A stretch of DNA of 64,000 nt from Rhizodiscina lignyota (GCA_010015805.1 ML978127.1:1736001-1800000); one strand, 5' to 3'. Positions 33,877 to 45,827 are shown, counted from the stretch's first letter. Program-made: numbers and translations. Notes: generated from the sequence alone by a model not told the origin.

Positions 33877-34060
33877 TCAACGCTTCATCTTCTCAAATGC
33901 CATATTCCCTTCCTCCGATTTCTTCTCCCCGTATTTATCCTCGTTAGCAGCCATGGTAAAGGCGATCTGATTAACCAGATCATTTTTAGCGGAAATGACG
34001 GCAAGGATAATTGCGTTTGTCTTTGATGTAATCTTTCACAAGACTTTGACAGATCTAAGG
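33877..34060 (-). pseudogene. decayed dynamin GTPase-domain fragment
   Basis: On the minus strand one frame reads QSLVKDYIKDKR, and the next frame continues NAIILAVISAKNDLVNQIA. Together they match HSLVEEYI...TIILAVVSAKNDYANQA of the dynamin-like gene 3.5 kb to the right. The frames differ by one shift. No P-loop or DLPG part is seen nearby, so this is a fragment of a host dynamin-family gene, not a working gene. After the match the frame runs on to a stop at 33877 through a charged tail unlike dynamin. Confidence 0.7.
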
Positions 34061-34130
34061 ATCGCGGCTCAAGTTATGGGTCATGCCAGGAAGGTCATGA
34101 ACGTCCTGCCGGCCGTGACTGTTGGCAGTA

Positions 34131-34963
34131 CTACAGCAGTCCACTAGGAAGAAGGATGCCAAAGGGCTTCTTGCTCCCTACGCCTTTCCCGCTTTGCAGG
34201 ATTCGAATGACTAGACTCGTCAGCACTCCATTCACCACCAGCGTCTCCGACTTACCGTCTTTGAATTTGATATCCTGCGCATGAGCGTCCTTCCCGATAT
34301 CCCAGACAATACCGACCCACGCCGCGACCAGCAAATTCAGCATCTTCTCATCCAGCTCCACCAGCAGCTCCAGACGCGGCGTCGACGTCGGCTGCGCATC
34401 GTCGCTGTCGTCGAAAGTCGGCCTCGTCTCGACCGCGACGGCGTTCCCTTTCATATCCCGCCACTCCAGCGTCGGGCCATTCTTGAGCAGCTTCTCGTAG
34501 CGCACCCACCTCCGTCCATATCCATCGCTTACCCTCCACCGTCTTCCAAGGCAGCCGAGCGCAGTGGGCTTGCCGAGGCAGATGCGCAGGTCTTGAATGC
34601 ATATGACGGTCCAACCTGGCCTACCAACTCGTAAACTGGCGTGGTAATCGCTGCCGGGAGATACGAAGGCTTCTTCACGTCGTAGAGGTGGCGCTTTCGT
34701 CTTTTGATGGCTTGGTTTTTCGTGCCTGGCTTTGGCGTCGTGTAAACAACCTGCTGGACTCCGAGGATCTTGTCCTTGCCGGTGAGCGGCTCCTGCGTGA
34801 GCTCGTACAGAGCATTGGAGGAAGGCGTCTGATGGTAAACTGAATTTCCGTGTATGATCAGATTGAGCTTCTCCCCGGCCGGTAGATGAGTTCTGAGGTC
34901 GGCATTGGCGCTGTCCTCGTAAGTTGGAGGTTTTTGATCGTTTGCAGTCTGGTCAGTGGACAT
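34131..34963 (-). CDS. small fungal protein of unknown function, two exons
   Basis: The N-terminal frame (from ATG at 34963) and the C-terminal frame (to 34131) are in different frames. They can be joined by a 56-base intron 34569-34624 (GTAGGC donor, GGCAAG acceptor), giving 258 residues with LGRRWRV next to RWVRYEKLLKNGPTLEW. A 47-base variant with donor GTTGGA is also in phase. The order of parts (N-terminal NLIIHGNSVYHQ, RHLYDV, a WRV strand, LEWRD, and the C-terminal hydrophobic helix LDEKMLNLLVAAWVGIVW) resembles a widespread ascomycete beta-strand family without a known role. The splice sites are weak, so a frameshift is the alternative. No signal peptide is seen. Confidence 0.62.
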
Positions 34964-35926
34964 TGTGAAAACGAATTATCGCATTTCAGGCCACAAAGGC
35001 CTTGTAGCCGGCATAAATACTTTAGGTACCATCACAGCCACGAACGTTGTACGAATTGGGAAATTGGATAACTTCAGATATTTTCTTACTACGGGCTGTG
35101 TCTCAGCCAGCTTCTCAAGAGGCCCCCATCGTCGATCTTCAATTCGCATCATCCCACCTATTTTGTACTTTGACAGCATGCCAGTCATAGCCTGCGCATC
35201 TTGCTGGCTTTGCCACGGAATCTCCGCAAACACTCCTAATTCCTACTTTGATTTCACCAGCTTTAGCTGCTGACACGTGTGAATGCCTACGCACTTCTGT
35301 GCCTGTGCCATGCAAAGTCATGCAAAGTGTGAGCTGGATTTTAGTTGAGCGTCTTCTACGGTTGCAGCACTATCTGCCAAGCTTCGATATGACTATCTTC
35401 GGAGTCTATTTGCAATTAGGACTTTGAGTTCACTTAAGTTTCAACTATCCAATCGAATGTCTACGTGTTCCTGTGTTCATGCTATGTAAAGTATGCCTGT
35501 GCTTGTTATCGACGCTGTATTATTTTTAGCACAGCCTGTCAAGCTTCGATATAGTTACTATCGGGGGTCTAGTTGCAATTTTGGCTCTAATTTGGTCAGC
35601 TTCAAGTATCTATCTACTCGCATGTCTGTGTCCGAATCCACCAAAGGAAGCCTGTCTACATTCGAATCACTCACTTACATTTTCTCCAAGTGGCTTCCAG
35701 TATTTCCTTGAGCCCGTGGGGTACGTAGTCTGTCTAAGTCCGTCGTTGATCGTCACCTATCGTTTCAGTACGATCTGCTAAGCTTCAATTTGGTTATTAT
35801 TCAGAGTGTGTTTGCAAGTTTGACTTCATTTCGGCAGCTTTGATCATCTATCTGCTGGCTATCTACCTCACCTGCCCGCCAACGAACGCACGTCTGCATG
35901 TAAAATGCGAAATCTCCATCCTACAT
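34964..35926. other. spacer with degenerate repeats downstream of the dynamin-like gene
   Basis: No gene is seen. Most of it is the repeat tract listed separately. Confidence 0.5.
35290..35875. repeat. three degenerate repeat units with an AAGCTTCRATWT core
   Basis: The core occurs at 35379, 35541 and 35780, each preceded by CTRYCAAG-like sequence and followed about 25-30 bases later by TTGCAA plus a T-rich stretch and a CTATC-containing phrase. Offsets are 162 and 239 bases, so units are unequal and diverged. It looks like an old tandem duplication of non-coding DNA. Confidence 0.6.
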
Positions 35927-38530
35927 TCACTTCTTCACGCGGAGACCGCCCGTTGCGCGCCGGAATGTGTCTTGTCCGTCCTCCAACATCTTCTTGCGCG
36001 CCTCCAAGAAGGTGCGCTTCTGAGTCACGTCTGCGGGCTCCGCCGCAATGTACGAGATCTCATCATCTGTCATCTGGGCAATGATGATGGGAGACAGGAC
36101 GTTCTCTGGAAGGGTATCGACAAGGTGACGCTCGATCACTTGTTTAGTTATGACGTCAGTGAAGTACTTCCGCTCGCTCTTGTAGTACGCCAACATGGCA
36201 TCAAGCGCTTCCTCGGCGGAGAACTTGTCCATATCAAGCTCGACCTGATTGTCAATCTTGCCCTGCAGCGTGGTAACATCGACCATGCTAACGTACGCGC
36301 CGGTGTTGTGCTCCCTGACCGAGCGTCTGCTCTGATCGGTCAACTTCTTGAGCGCATTGTCCCGTTTCGCGCGTCTCATCTTCTGGATCGTCATGGTGTA
36401 GTAGTGATTGTAGGTAATCGGATGGCGTTGCTTATCAGCAATGACCTTCTTGAGTTCCGCTCGAGCCTCCTTGAGTGCTTCCTTGAGTGCTGATTCGACC
36501 CGAACATCTTGAAGACGGGCCTCGATGTCGTTGGACGTAACTTTCTGAAGGACCTTACAAACAAACTCTTGGCATGCGTCCGCCACATTGTTAATGTGTT
36601 CCATGGCCATGGTTTCCCAAGGAGACGACTGCTCCCAAAAGAGCTCGCTGATCAGCATAGGGTTGAAATTTCCAGGAAGTTCACGGCCACGAGTGCGCCG
36701 AAGGATATCCACAACCCAATTCACTGCCTCTTCCTTAGTGATCTTCTTTGGCACATGGGACACAACATCCATAGGTGCCTCAATATGGGATAGACCACTA
36801 GAATCATTCTCGTCTTCATCATCCAGTTCTTCGTTGTCAATGATGCACCCATTTTGGTTAGTGATGACGTATTTGCCGCCGGTCAGACGCATGCGTTCTG
36901 CAAACTGGAGATTGAGATGCTGAACAACGGCGCGAAGTCTCTTGATATTGTCTCCAGTGTCAATGCTCTGGTCTCTGGTAATACCGCCGAAAAAGGTTCC
37001 TTCGTAGTGACCTTGCACTGCAGACTTGAAGATATCGTGAGTAGCCAATCCAAGCGTTATGAGATACTGCTTTTGCTCCGCAACTGTGGCCCGACTCTTA
37101 CCCATCCGAGAGAGCAGGCACAGGTCTCTTCGAGCTTCTTCTCTAGCTCTTTCTTCAGCCCAGGGAGCTCCGTCTTTAGATGATCACTCAAAGTTCGGCT
37201 GAGTCTCGTGCGAAGAGATGCGATGCCGACAATGTTACGATCGAGCTCATTGTAACTGCCCTTGCTGAAGAAGTCAGCCTCGGCCGCATTTCGCTTCTCG
37301 AAACTCTACTCCTCCTTTTCATCGCCACGATTCTTAAGCATGTGCCAACCCAGCTTGAAGAAGACCTCCTTGTTCTGGGCCAGATCGATCCAGTTGAGCT
37401 CGTTTTCGGACCCAGCACGGAGGAAATCTGGTTTCGTGATAATGCCCATTGTGCGATTGTAGTCCGGATCCGCCTTCTTGGCCTTATTCGTTATGGCTTG
37501 GTTCGCATAGTCGTTCTTTGCTGATACAACGGCGAGGATAATGGTACGTGGGTTCGAAATGTACTCCTCCACAAGACTGTGGATGAGCTCCACGTCACGG
37601 GTACTCTGTGATTTGCTCTCGGCGTGAATTAGACCAGGCAGGTCGACAAGGGTCCTGTGTGTAACTTGATTAGCTCTGAAATGGCCGAAGAGAAATGAGG
37701 ACTAACAGTTGAGGACGGCTAGGGCCTGTGATCTCAATGCTAAGTACATCTCGCGAAAATGCTCGTGGTGCTCCAATGTCTGTCGCGTTCAGGCCCATGA
37801 GCTCAGTGGCTTCTTCGATCAGGCCGGGTAGTTCAGAAAAGTCTTCGATTTTCCTGCTGAACTCGCGAAGACTTTTCTGCTCCGACTGCAGTCTGCTTTT
37901 ATCGGGCGTGATTTTGGTAGAGATTGTAGACGCGTGATCCCGACGAAGAACGATCTCGGTTGCGAAACGCGTACAGAGGTTCTCTTTACGCGGAAAGGGA
38001 ATTTCGGTGATTGCTTCAAGGACCTATCCACGCGTCGAGTTGATTAGCAGGCGTTGTTGTTATGCATCATAGCAAGAGATACTCACCGAGCTCTTTCCAG
38101 AAGACTGATCGCCGCAGACAACGATTTGCGGGAGCTCAAGGACAGTGCTCAGACCTGTACGTCGAAGCTTATCGACAATGTCCATGATCTTGCGCTGTTC
38201 GGTGCCCTGAAGTGCCTCAAGTGATACGTTGGAAAGCAACTTACCGTCTACATTACGAATCTCCGGCTTGTGTGCCGCCTCATTGTTTGCGTCAGTCATG
38301 ATTTCTGGCGCTTCAGTTGGCGTGGAGGCCAGAGTTGGTGCGAGAAAGCGTTTGGAAGAAGGAGAAGAAGTGAGAATTCTGAGTTCCGGAAGAGACTCTG
38401 AGAGCAGGGTGTTGGTGTTAGGCGATGTTGGCTCTGGGCCAAACAAAAAATGGAAAGCGTCTTCCCACTCAGAGTCGGAATTCGCAAGGTGAGGTGCTTC
38501 AGGACGAGCCCGTCTGTTGGAGCGTGACAT
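35927..38530 (-). pseudogene. dynamin/Mx-like large GTPase gene, broken by one stop and one frameshift
   Basis: Exons are 38087-38530, 37707-38024 and from 37654 down; introns 38025-38086 and 37655-37706 are clean GT-AG. The GTPase domain is intact in sequence: GDQSSGKSSVLEAI (P-loop), TLVDLPGLIHAES (G3), MGIITKPDF (G4), and TIILAVVSAKNDYANQA. A TAG at 37306-37308 then interrupts conserved sequence (KNRGDEKEE, stop, SFEKRNAAEADFFSKG). About 70 codons later, near 37108-37125, the conserved frame shifts by one base, resuming as MGKSRATVAEQK in an open frame of 392 codons that holds the stalk and GED-like end. The downstream frame begins with ATG, so a separate stalk-only protein cannot be excluded. 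Good conservation on both sides suggests recent loss or a sequencing error. Confidence 0.8.
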
Positions 38531-39609
38531 TCTTATGTGTCCGGGTCAATCCAGTATGCTTGCTTCAGCTGTTTTGACTTTGCTAGAAATTCAGGGAAAT
38601 TGAAGAATGCTGTTGGCCGTGCCGGCAAGTTCCAGAACAACTGATGGGGAAGGTGCAAGCATGGAAAGTGCTTGTGGCTCCGCCCAGATACTTGTCACCT
38701 CACAGGTGAGAACATTCATTTGGAATTACTGGTGCAGTTCCCGTCAAACGCGTTTGCACGGAGAGCATCACAAACGAACGCACTGTAGTGTCGATTGGGG
38801 CGCATGGGAAGCCGGCAGCGTGCATGTAGGCGTTGTCTTACGACGAACCATAGTGTGAATGGCCTCAGGTGAGGACCAGTACGATAGTAAATACCTCTAT
38901 CAGTTTGAGACTGGCGATTGAGCCGCCGAGATGCGAAGTTAAGTTGCCCGCGAGTGAACAGCGTCTTAAGCCACTCTATTACAGTCACCTTTGGACTCTT
39001 CCAAGAAGCTTCCGCATATTGGTGAGTTTACATTCGAGGCTGTCCGGGAGTAGCTTGCAAGGCCTGCCTTAGAAGATTTGCTTCTCGTTGTCGTGTAAAA
39101 GCGACGCCGTTGCGGGAAACTCGCTCCTTTGTACAGTGTCTCATGCCGGCTCTCTTTTCGCAATCCACCAGCATCAAGTTTCTTAAGTGGGATGGCGTGA
39201 GCCAGAAGCATGCTGAAAGAGAGCGTGAATTGCTGAAGGCGCAGAGTGAAAAGGAGTGACGTTGAAGGATTGCCGGGCAGGGGTGCTCGTTCGGGGCTAG
39301 CCTCGCGCCGCTCCGCGGGTGTTCTTCTCGAAGACCCTCGACGCCTCAGAGCATTCGAGAAAGGCGTTCCGCACCGCAACACCGTTACATAACTCTCCCC
39401 ATCGCCTCCCCTTCCACCCTTTTCCATTTCCCCTTCGTAACCCATCTCCTCATCCTAAACCCGTATCGCCAATCGTACTCCGTTTTGAGCATGGCGTGAC
39501 CTCGTCGTGTGCCTCTCCTCCCCGAATCTCGTTATCCAGAAATTCTCCCGGTTCCCACGAATTTGGCCTCCAACCTGTTCCCTCCGAGAACAACGCCGTA
39601 CTTGCAGCA
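38531..39609. other. divergent promoter region, dynamin-like gene and SCP160
   Basis: The last 97 codons before 39610 are open in the SCP160 frame but lack an ATG, so they are read as leader. No specific site is recognised. Confidence 0.45.
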
Positions 39610-42600
39610 ATGGCTACTGAAACATCCACTAATGGTGGTAATTCCATCATTGACCCTCTGGCTCCCGAGCAGACCTACACTGTCGACGCTTCCAAGAAGG
39701 ACACCTCGCATAAACCGACCATCGAGGATGTGATCGACGAAGAAGATCTTGAGCATCCACCACCTTCTATGCATCTCGAACCCGGCAAAACAAACAATGA
39801 TAGTGCTTCTGGTGCAGAGACTGTCCTTTCTGAGAAGGCTGCTGGCAAGCAAAAGGCGGTTGATGAGCCAGCTGCGGAGGCACCCAAGCCCGCTCCAAAG
39901 CTCGATGTCACCTCCGAGGAGGCATTCCCAGCTCTCGGAGCGCCAAAGGGAAAGGCGGCTGCATCTGTCTCTTCGGCATGGGGCAAGAAGCCAACAGCTG
40001 CCGGCGCTAATGGAATCAATGGCGGTGTCAACGGCAAAACACCCACCAGCGGCATCTCGTCTCGATCCTCCACGCCAGCATCGGGCATGCGTACGCCTGC
40101 ATCGATGGTACCACCTCAGATGGGCGCTGGACGAGGTCCGCAAGGCATCAGTCTTCCCGGCCGTCACTCCGACTACATTCAATTCGCTCCATCCGAACTG
40201 ATCCCGCCGAACCAGCTGAAGTCATCGAGACAGGAGGTCATCAGGGATATCAATCGCAAGTCAAAGGCCAAAATTGAGATGAAGCCTGGCTTGACAGGAA
40301 ATACCATCATGTTCTCTGGAACTGGACCCCAAGAATCTGTTCGGGAAGCTCTCCGCGAGGTCGCGTCAAAACTCGGCTCCAAGGTAAGGGACTGCTCTGA
40401 CTCCCACACTTCATATAGGATACTGACCATGTGTAGCAAACGGTCAAAGTCCCAATCCCAGCCTCTGTCCGTCCTCACATCATCGGCCGTGGTGGTGCAA
40501 CGATCCAGGGTATCAATAAGCGAACTGGTGCAAGAATCCAGGTGCCAAAGCAAGACGAAGGCCCCGATACCATGGAAGATGACAGCGCAACCATTGATGT
40601 GATCGTTGAAGGCGATGCGATTGCTTGTGGATTGGCGAGGCGTGATATCGAGAGCATTGTCAATGAGAAGACCTCCACCGTCAATCTGCGCCTGAAGGAG
40701 ATTCCACCAGAGTACTACCCATTCATTGTGGGACCATCCAATGCAGGAATAAACGCATTGGAGGATGGTCGCGATGTTCGCGTTCAGGTTCCGAACTACT
40801 ACCAATGGGCAGATCAGGCTCCGACGCCGCCCCCTGGCCAAGGTCAGCCTGCAACATTCACTCCTCAAGCGCGCCATCCGATCTCTATTTCGGGCGACCG
40901 CCAGCATGCTCAGGAAGTACAAGCAGAGTTGGAGCGTCAGGTAGAGCAGTTGCGCCGCCAGCTCACTATGGATCAGATGGATGTGGAGCGTGGTCGACAT
41001 CAGTTCATCGTTGGCAACCGAGGACCGTCCCTGCAGGACTTCCTTGAAGAAACTGGATGCTCGGTTATCTTGCCACCGCCTGGAGATGACAGTGAGGTTC
41101 TTACCATTGTTGGGCCTGCAGACAAGATTGAAGCTGGTATGAACAAGGTCATGGATCTCGCTACAAGCATGTCTATGGCGAGTGTGGATATTGCTCGCCA
41201 ACATGCGCAAACTGCTCCAGACCCGCAGATGCATGCTCGCAACCTTACGCGATACTTACAGCAACGACAAGCACTCGAGCAACTGGAGCGCATGCACAAC
41301 ACTAGCATCGTATGTCCCGAATGCCGCTCTGGTGGCCCGACGGCTTGGGAAGTCTTCGCACAGGATGGCAAGAATACCATGCGCGCACGCAATGATATCA
41401 TGCAATTGATCAACGCTCATCCCCCATCAAGGACAAGGAACCTAAACGTTGATCCCTTCTTCCACGAACATCTTCAGCAGCAATACGCTCAACAGCTTCG
41501 TCGAGAATTTGGTGTGCACGCTTTGTTCCCCCAGCCAGAAGAAGTGGATGACTTCCCGCACATCGTTCTAGTCTATGAAGCCCCTGGAACTCCGTCAGAC
41601 TATGAATTGCCTCGTCGCCAAGGCCAACCATCTGCCGCTGAAGTTAAGGAGTTCGAGAAAGCCCTTGCTCAAGCCGAACAGCAGATCATGGAGCTTATCC
41701 AATCGCAGCAAGACGTTGCATTGCGCCAGGTTGATGCGAATCCCAAATTCCATGACAAAGTTAAGAGATACGTCGATCGTGAGCAAGCTACTCTCTCTCC
41801 GGATCAATTCCCTGTACAACTCCTCTTCAATCCTTCGCCTCCTTCGGGCCCTCAACAGCAACGACGACCTAGTGGAGTCCAAGTACGGGGTCCAAGCCCT
41901 GCAGTTGACGATCTTACTGCTAAGATCTTGGCATTCCTGGAACAAGAGGAGAAGGACGAACTGGAGCGTGGCTACACGATGTCGTTCGAATTCCCAAGCA
42001 AGTTTGCCAACTTCTTGATCGGCAAGCGCGGCGAGAACATCAAAAAGCTGCGCGACGAGTTCGATGTCGACATCCAGGTCGCAGATGGCAAGGTCGATCT
42101 CAAGGGTCCGCAGGCCAAGTGTGAAGCTTGCAAGAAGGATATTCTGAAGAACTTGCAGAAGTGGCAGGATGAGACAACACACGTTCTCAAGATCAAGCCG
42201 CAGTACCATCGCGATCTCATTGGTGCCCGTGGTAGCCAAGTCAATCGCCTTCAGGACCGCTACAGCGTGCGCATTAATTTCCCTCGCTCGGTACAGATCA
42301 ATGACGATGCTACGGATGCTGGTACCGAGGTTGGTAGTGTTCGTAATGCCGGCAGACCCATGCAGGGTCCGGACGAGGTTGTCATCAAAGGTCCTAAGAA
42401 GGGCGCTGATGAGGCTCGCGAAGAGCTGCTCAACCTATTGCAGTACACCATCGACAACTCCAATATCGCGACAGTCTCCGTTTCCCCGGAGCAGATTCCC
42501 AAGCTCATTGGCCAAGGTGGTCGTGAGATGGACAATCTGCGTGTGACCACGGGTTGCCAGATCGATGTTCCTTCCGCTCGTGACCCGACTGGGCCCGATG

Positions 42601-43821
42601 GAAGGGCAGAGATTAGGCTCAAGGGTAGCAAGAAGCAGGTTGAAGAGGCCAAGAAGCTCCTGCAAGAGCGTGTCAAGGTATTCGACGAGACAGTCACGAA
42701 GACTATTGAAGTCGACAAGAAACATCACAAGTCGCTCATTGGCTCTGGTGGTAAGCTGAACAAAGTACATTTTCTCGTTCTTATTTTACTAACTCATAGC
42801 AGGCTCGAACATCCGCGACATCGTCATCCGCGCTGGCGGCCCATCCGACTCCCGCTCGCTTGCGCGCACCGTCCGCTTCCCGCCTCCCAACTCCGATGAG
42901 TCGACTATCCGCGTTGAAGGTTCTGCAGCAGTTGTCGATAAGATTGTTGCTGAACTCACGTCCTATGCTGAGCAGCGTGCCACGCAAGTCACGGACTCTA
43001 TTGCCGTACCCCCAGAGAAGCACCGTCTCCTCATCGGCCGTGGAGGTGAGACACGCCGCGCACTGGAATCGCAATTCAACGTCAGCCTAGACATCCCGAA
43101 GCAAGGCACACAAGGTGAAGCTGCTGGACAAGTCAAAGTCACCGGTCAGCCTTCTGATGTCGAGAAGGCCAAAGCGCATATCGAGTCCCTCGTCAAGGGA
43201 CAGGAAGGCGTTACGGTGAACGTACCCAAACCTCTTCATCACCACATCGCGGATGGTGGCCAGTTCTTCCGTCGTCTGCGCAACGACCACCGTGTCACTG
43301 TCGACCATGCCGGCGCACAGCTCCCTCCCAGGCCTACTGGAGGTGCTGAAGCACGCGGTCGCGTCAACGGCGGCGCTCTCCCGCTCATCACTGATGATCC
43401 GGGTAAGGCTGCCGACGCACATAGCTGGGAGGTTGTTGAAACGCATTCTGGTCTTCCTGACGATTCTACTGAGACAATCCCATGGGTTCTGCGCGGCCCA
43501 ACCGAGGGCGTCGAGAAGGCACAGAAGCAACTTGAGAAGGCGATCGAGGAGGCAAAGAAGCCTTCTGTGACGGGCTACTTGATCTTGCCGGATCCGAGGA
43601 GCTACCGTTTTGTTGTCGGCCCCGGCGGTAGTGGCGTCAACGGGGTGAGGAGAAAGACCAGTACGCAGGTTAAGGTGCCGAGGGGTGGTCCCGGCGCTGG
43701 TAACGGCGGTGGCGAGGCTATTGAGGTCGTGGGTGGGAAAGATGATGTGGAGAAGGCAAAGGAGATGATTCTCGAGCTTGTCAAGGAGGGTGAGGCCAAC
43801 AATGGTGGGCGCAGAGGCTAG
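39610..43821 (+). CDS. SCP160: Scp160/vigilin, multi-KH-domain RNA-binding protein
   Basis: Three exons give 1368 residues; introns are 40384-40436 and 42751-42802. Both splice inside KH domains and restore them (KLGSKQTVKVPIP, and HKSLIGSGGSNIRDIVIRAG). At least ten GxxG-type loops can be read: IIGRGGATIQ, IVGPSNAGIN, IVGNRGPSLQ, LIGKRGENIK, LIGARGSQVN, LIGQGGREMD, LIGSGGSNIR, LIGRGGETRR, IADGGQFFRR and VVGPGGSGVN. The N-terminal 190 residues are acidic and disordered with an EEAFPALGAP motif. Vigilins bind mRNA on polysomes and at the ER and help translation, ploidy control and signalling. ATG at 39610 is the first in its frame and has a fitting context. Confidence 0.95.
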
Positions 43822-44405
43822 GCATATTGGAGGTTAGAGAAAGTTGTTCGACTTGGTGTGATGGGGAAGACAGTCTTGGGTGTGAGTTGGTACGATGCAG
43901 AGGGTGATTCTGAGTGCGTGGGGGTAGACGGGCTGCCCGAAAAGTTTGTTGCATGTTGGTGACTGAATCATTTCGACGGCGTTTGACAATGGGCACTGAC
44001 TGGGCTTTGCAAACCCGTGTTTCCTGAGGTCGATCTCACTCGAACTCACTCTCCTGCTTGCTTGCTCGCGACTCTATTGACTTTCTTATCGTGTAGTTCC
44101 ATGATCAAATAAGACTATTTTCTAAATTGAGTTTGTCATGAAGTGTTGTCGATGGGAGTACGGTCTGTAGTAGAGTTTTCATTCCTACATTTGGAATTCT
44201 AGACACTATTTCACAAGGCTATCAAAACAACCAGATTGCGCGCAAGGCATCTCAGAACGTCCATTAAAATTCCTAACTGCACATCATAGAGCGTTGCTCG
44301 TATTCCAGCGTGTGCTGTACGAAGGCCACCAAGTCATTCACATCCAAGCTCCCACGAGCCCAATTAAAGGTCATCGCACTCGTAATCATGCTTTTCCAAA
44401 GTGCA
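43822..44405. other. convergent intergenic spacer
   Basis: 3' regions of SCP160 and the CorA-like gene. Nothing else is seen. Confidence 0.5.
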
Positions 44406-45827
44406 CTACGACGGCTCCGAGACCTTCTCGGACACACGCCGAATCGACCTCGACCTCCGCGGCCTTCCTTTCGCAATGCGACTCTTTCCGGCCGCGCCAG
44501 GCGCATTGACGCCGTCAGGAAGTTCGGTGCCCAGCATAGAATAGTCTTCCGGGTACATCTGCAGGCGTTGCTTCTCCTCTGGGTACAGGCTCTTCTGTAC
44601 GAAGCGCAAGGTGATGGGGAACAGCCATACGAATACAGCGCTAATGAAGAAGACCGGAACGGCGGCGTAGACGTATTCTAACGGAGTGCCTGTAAAAGTC
44701 GTGATGCCCCATATGGATGCGAGGAAGGATATCGGTAAGAACAACGTCGCGATGGCAGACAGGAATCGCGAATCGTCTGATTGCTTTGCGTTTTCGATGT
44801 TGAACTCCAGGTCTGTTAGATTGCTGAATCGTTCCTTCAGAGCGTTGAGTTCGTAATCTGCTTGGTCGAGCTCTTCTGTCAGGTCATCCAGCTCCGAGAA
44901 GACTGGATCGTCATCATCACCGGATTGCGTCGACTGATTGTCCTTGTCCTTATCGTCCGGCTTGAGCTTGGATAATTTCTTTACGCAGTTGGAATGGAAA
45001 CGTAAGTACAAGAGCAGCTCGTAAATACGATCGATTTGGTGATGCATCGTCCGCGTCCGGAACTTTACTGGTGCGTATGCGTCTCGGCTGTTCTTCTCTG
45101 CTGCAGCCAGATGGCCTTCGAATTCTCGGATGACATTCTCCCAATCCGACAGAAGGTCAAAGAGTCGTAGGAATATGTAAGAGACATATTGCTCGTCTGA
45201 CCGGGGCGTGTTATAGTCGTGGTCCGAATACAGGAATGGGAAGAGAATCTGCGTCGCAACGTTGTGTGATACATCCGTTGGCTGGGTGAAGAGCATAGTC
45301 ACTGGTAGTCGTCGATTATATACGTATGCACCCTTTGAGCAGGTCCAGACGCCCAGTCTGAAGCGATAGGAATCCACCGGTGGTGTGTCTCCATGTTCTA
45401 CGGGTCGTTCATGAAACGACCAATAGAAGACATCGGGGACATTGACATAATCAACAATGAAGGTCCAGGGGAGCGCGAGCTTCTTCTGAAGCCGTCGATA
45501 CGTGTTCTCAGGAAATTTTAACGTGTCTGCAAAATGAGCCTCGCGATTCAATTCCTGTCGGTCGGACCAGACATTGTCGAAGCAGCGCTGGAGTACGTGC
45601 TCGAGCCATGGTTGATATGCATTGGCAATCAGCACGATCGGGTCGTCCGGATTGTTTTCCACAACGCGCCTTATGAGACCTTCGAACCGCTGGTCATCAT
45701 TCGGACCGGTAACGCGCAGATACAGATATTGGTCGGGACTCGAGCGACTGCCTACGCGGATGTCGATGGGATATTCGGGAAACTCGCGAGGACGATGTTT
45801 CAAGCGGCGGCCAGCTCGTCGGGACAT
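44406..45827 (-). CDS. CorA-like divalent cation transporter family, two C-terminal TM helices
   Basis: A 473-residue single-exon gene. ATG at 45827 (MSRRAGRRLKHRP) is used because the open frame above it begins at a GTG and has no other ATG. A large soluble N-terminal domain is followed by long helices (about residues 230-345, Glu/Asp/Lys-rich). Two membrane spans lie at about 355-374 (FLSAIATLFLPISFLASIWG) and 385-408, then a basic C-terminal tail. This is the CorA layout. The canonical GMN loop after TM1 is replaced by WGIT, as in many fungal CorA-like proteins, so magnesium transport cannot be assumed. It is likely a plasma or vacuolar membrane protein. Confidence 0.8.
   Translation of the reverse strand: MSRRAGRRLKHRPREFPEYPIDIRVGSRSSPDQYLYLRVTGPNDDQRFEGLIRRVVENNPDDPIVLIANAYQPWLEHVLQRCFDNVWSDRQELNREAHFADTLKFPENTYRRLQKKLALPWTFIVDYVNVPDVFYWSFHERPVEHGDTPPVDSYRFRLGVWTCSKGAYVYNRRLPVTMLFTQPTDVSHNVATQILFPFLYSDHDYNTPRSDEQYVSYIFLRLFDLLSDWENVIREFEGHLAAAEKNSRDAYAPVKFRTRTMHHQIDRIYELLLYLRFHSNCVKKLSKLKPDDKDKDNQSTQSGDDDDPVFSELDDLTEELDQADYELNALKERFSNLTDLEFNIENAKQSDDSRFLSAIATLFLPISFLASIWGITTFTGTPLEYVYAAVPVFFISAVFVWLFPITLRFVQKSLYPEEKQRLQMYPEDYSMLGTELPDGVNAPGAAGKSRIAKGRPRRSRSIRRVSEKVSEPS

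Noticed and set aside
37306-37365. A 60-base intron that would remove the TAG in the dynamin-like gene
   Set aside because: It has a poor donor and would delete sequence conserved in dynamins (LGWHMLKNR); a premature stop is simpler.
40179-41234. Minus-strand frame of 351 codons
   Set aside because: Antisense to SCP160, whose KH motifs are clear on the plus strand.
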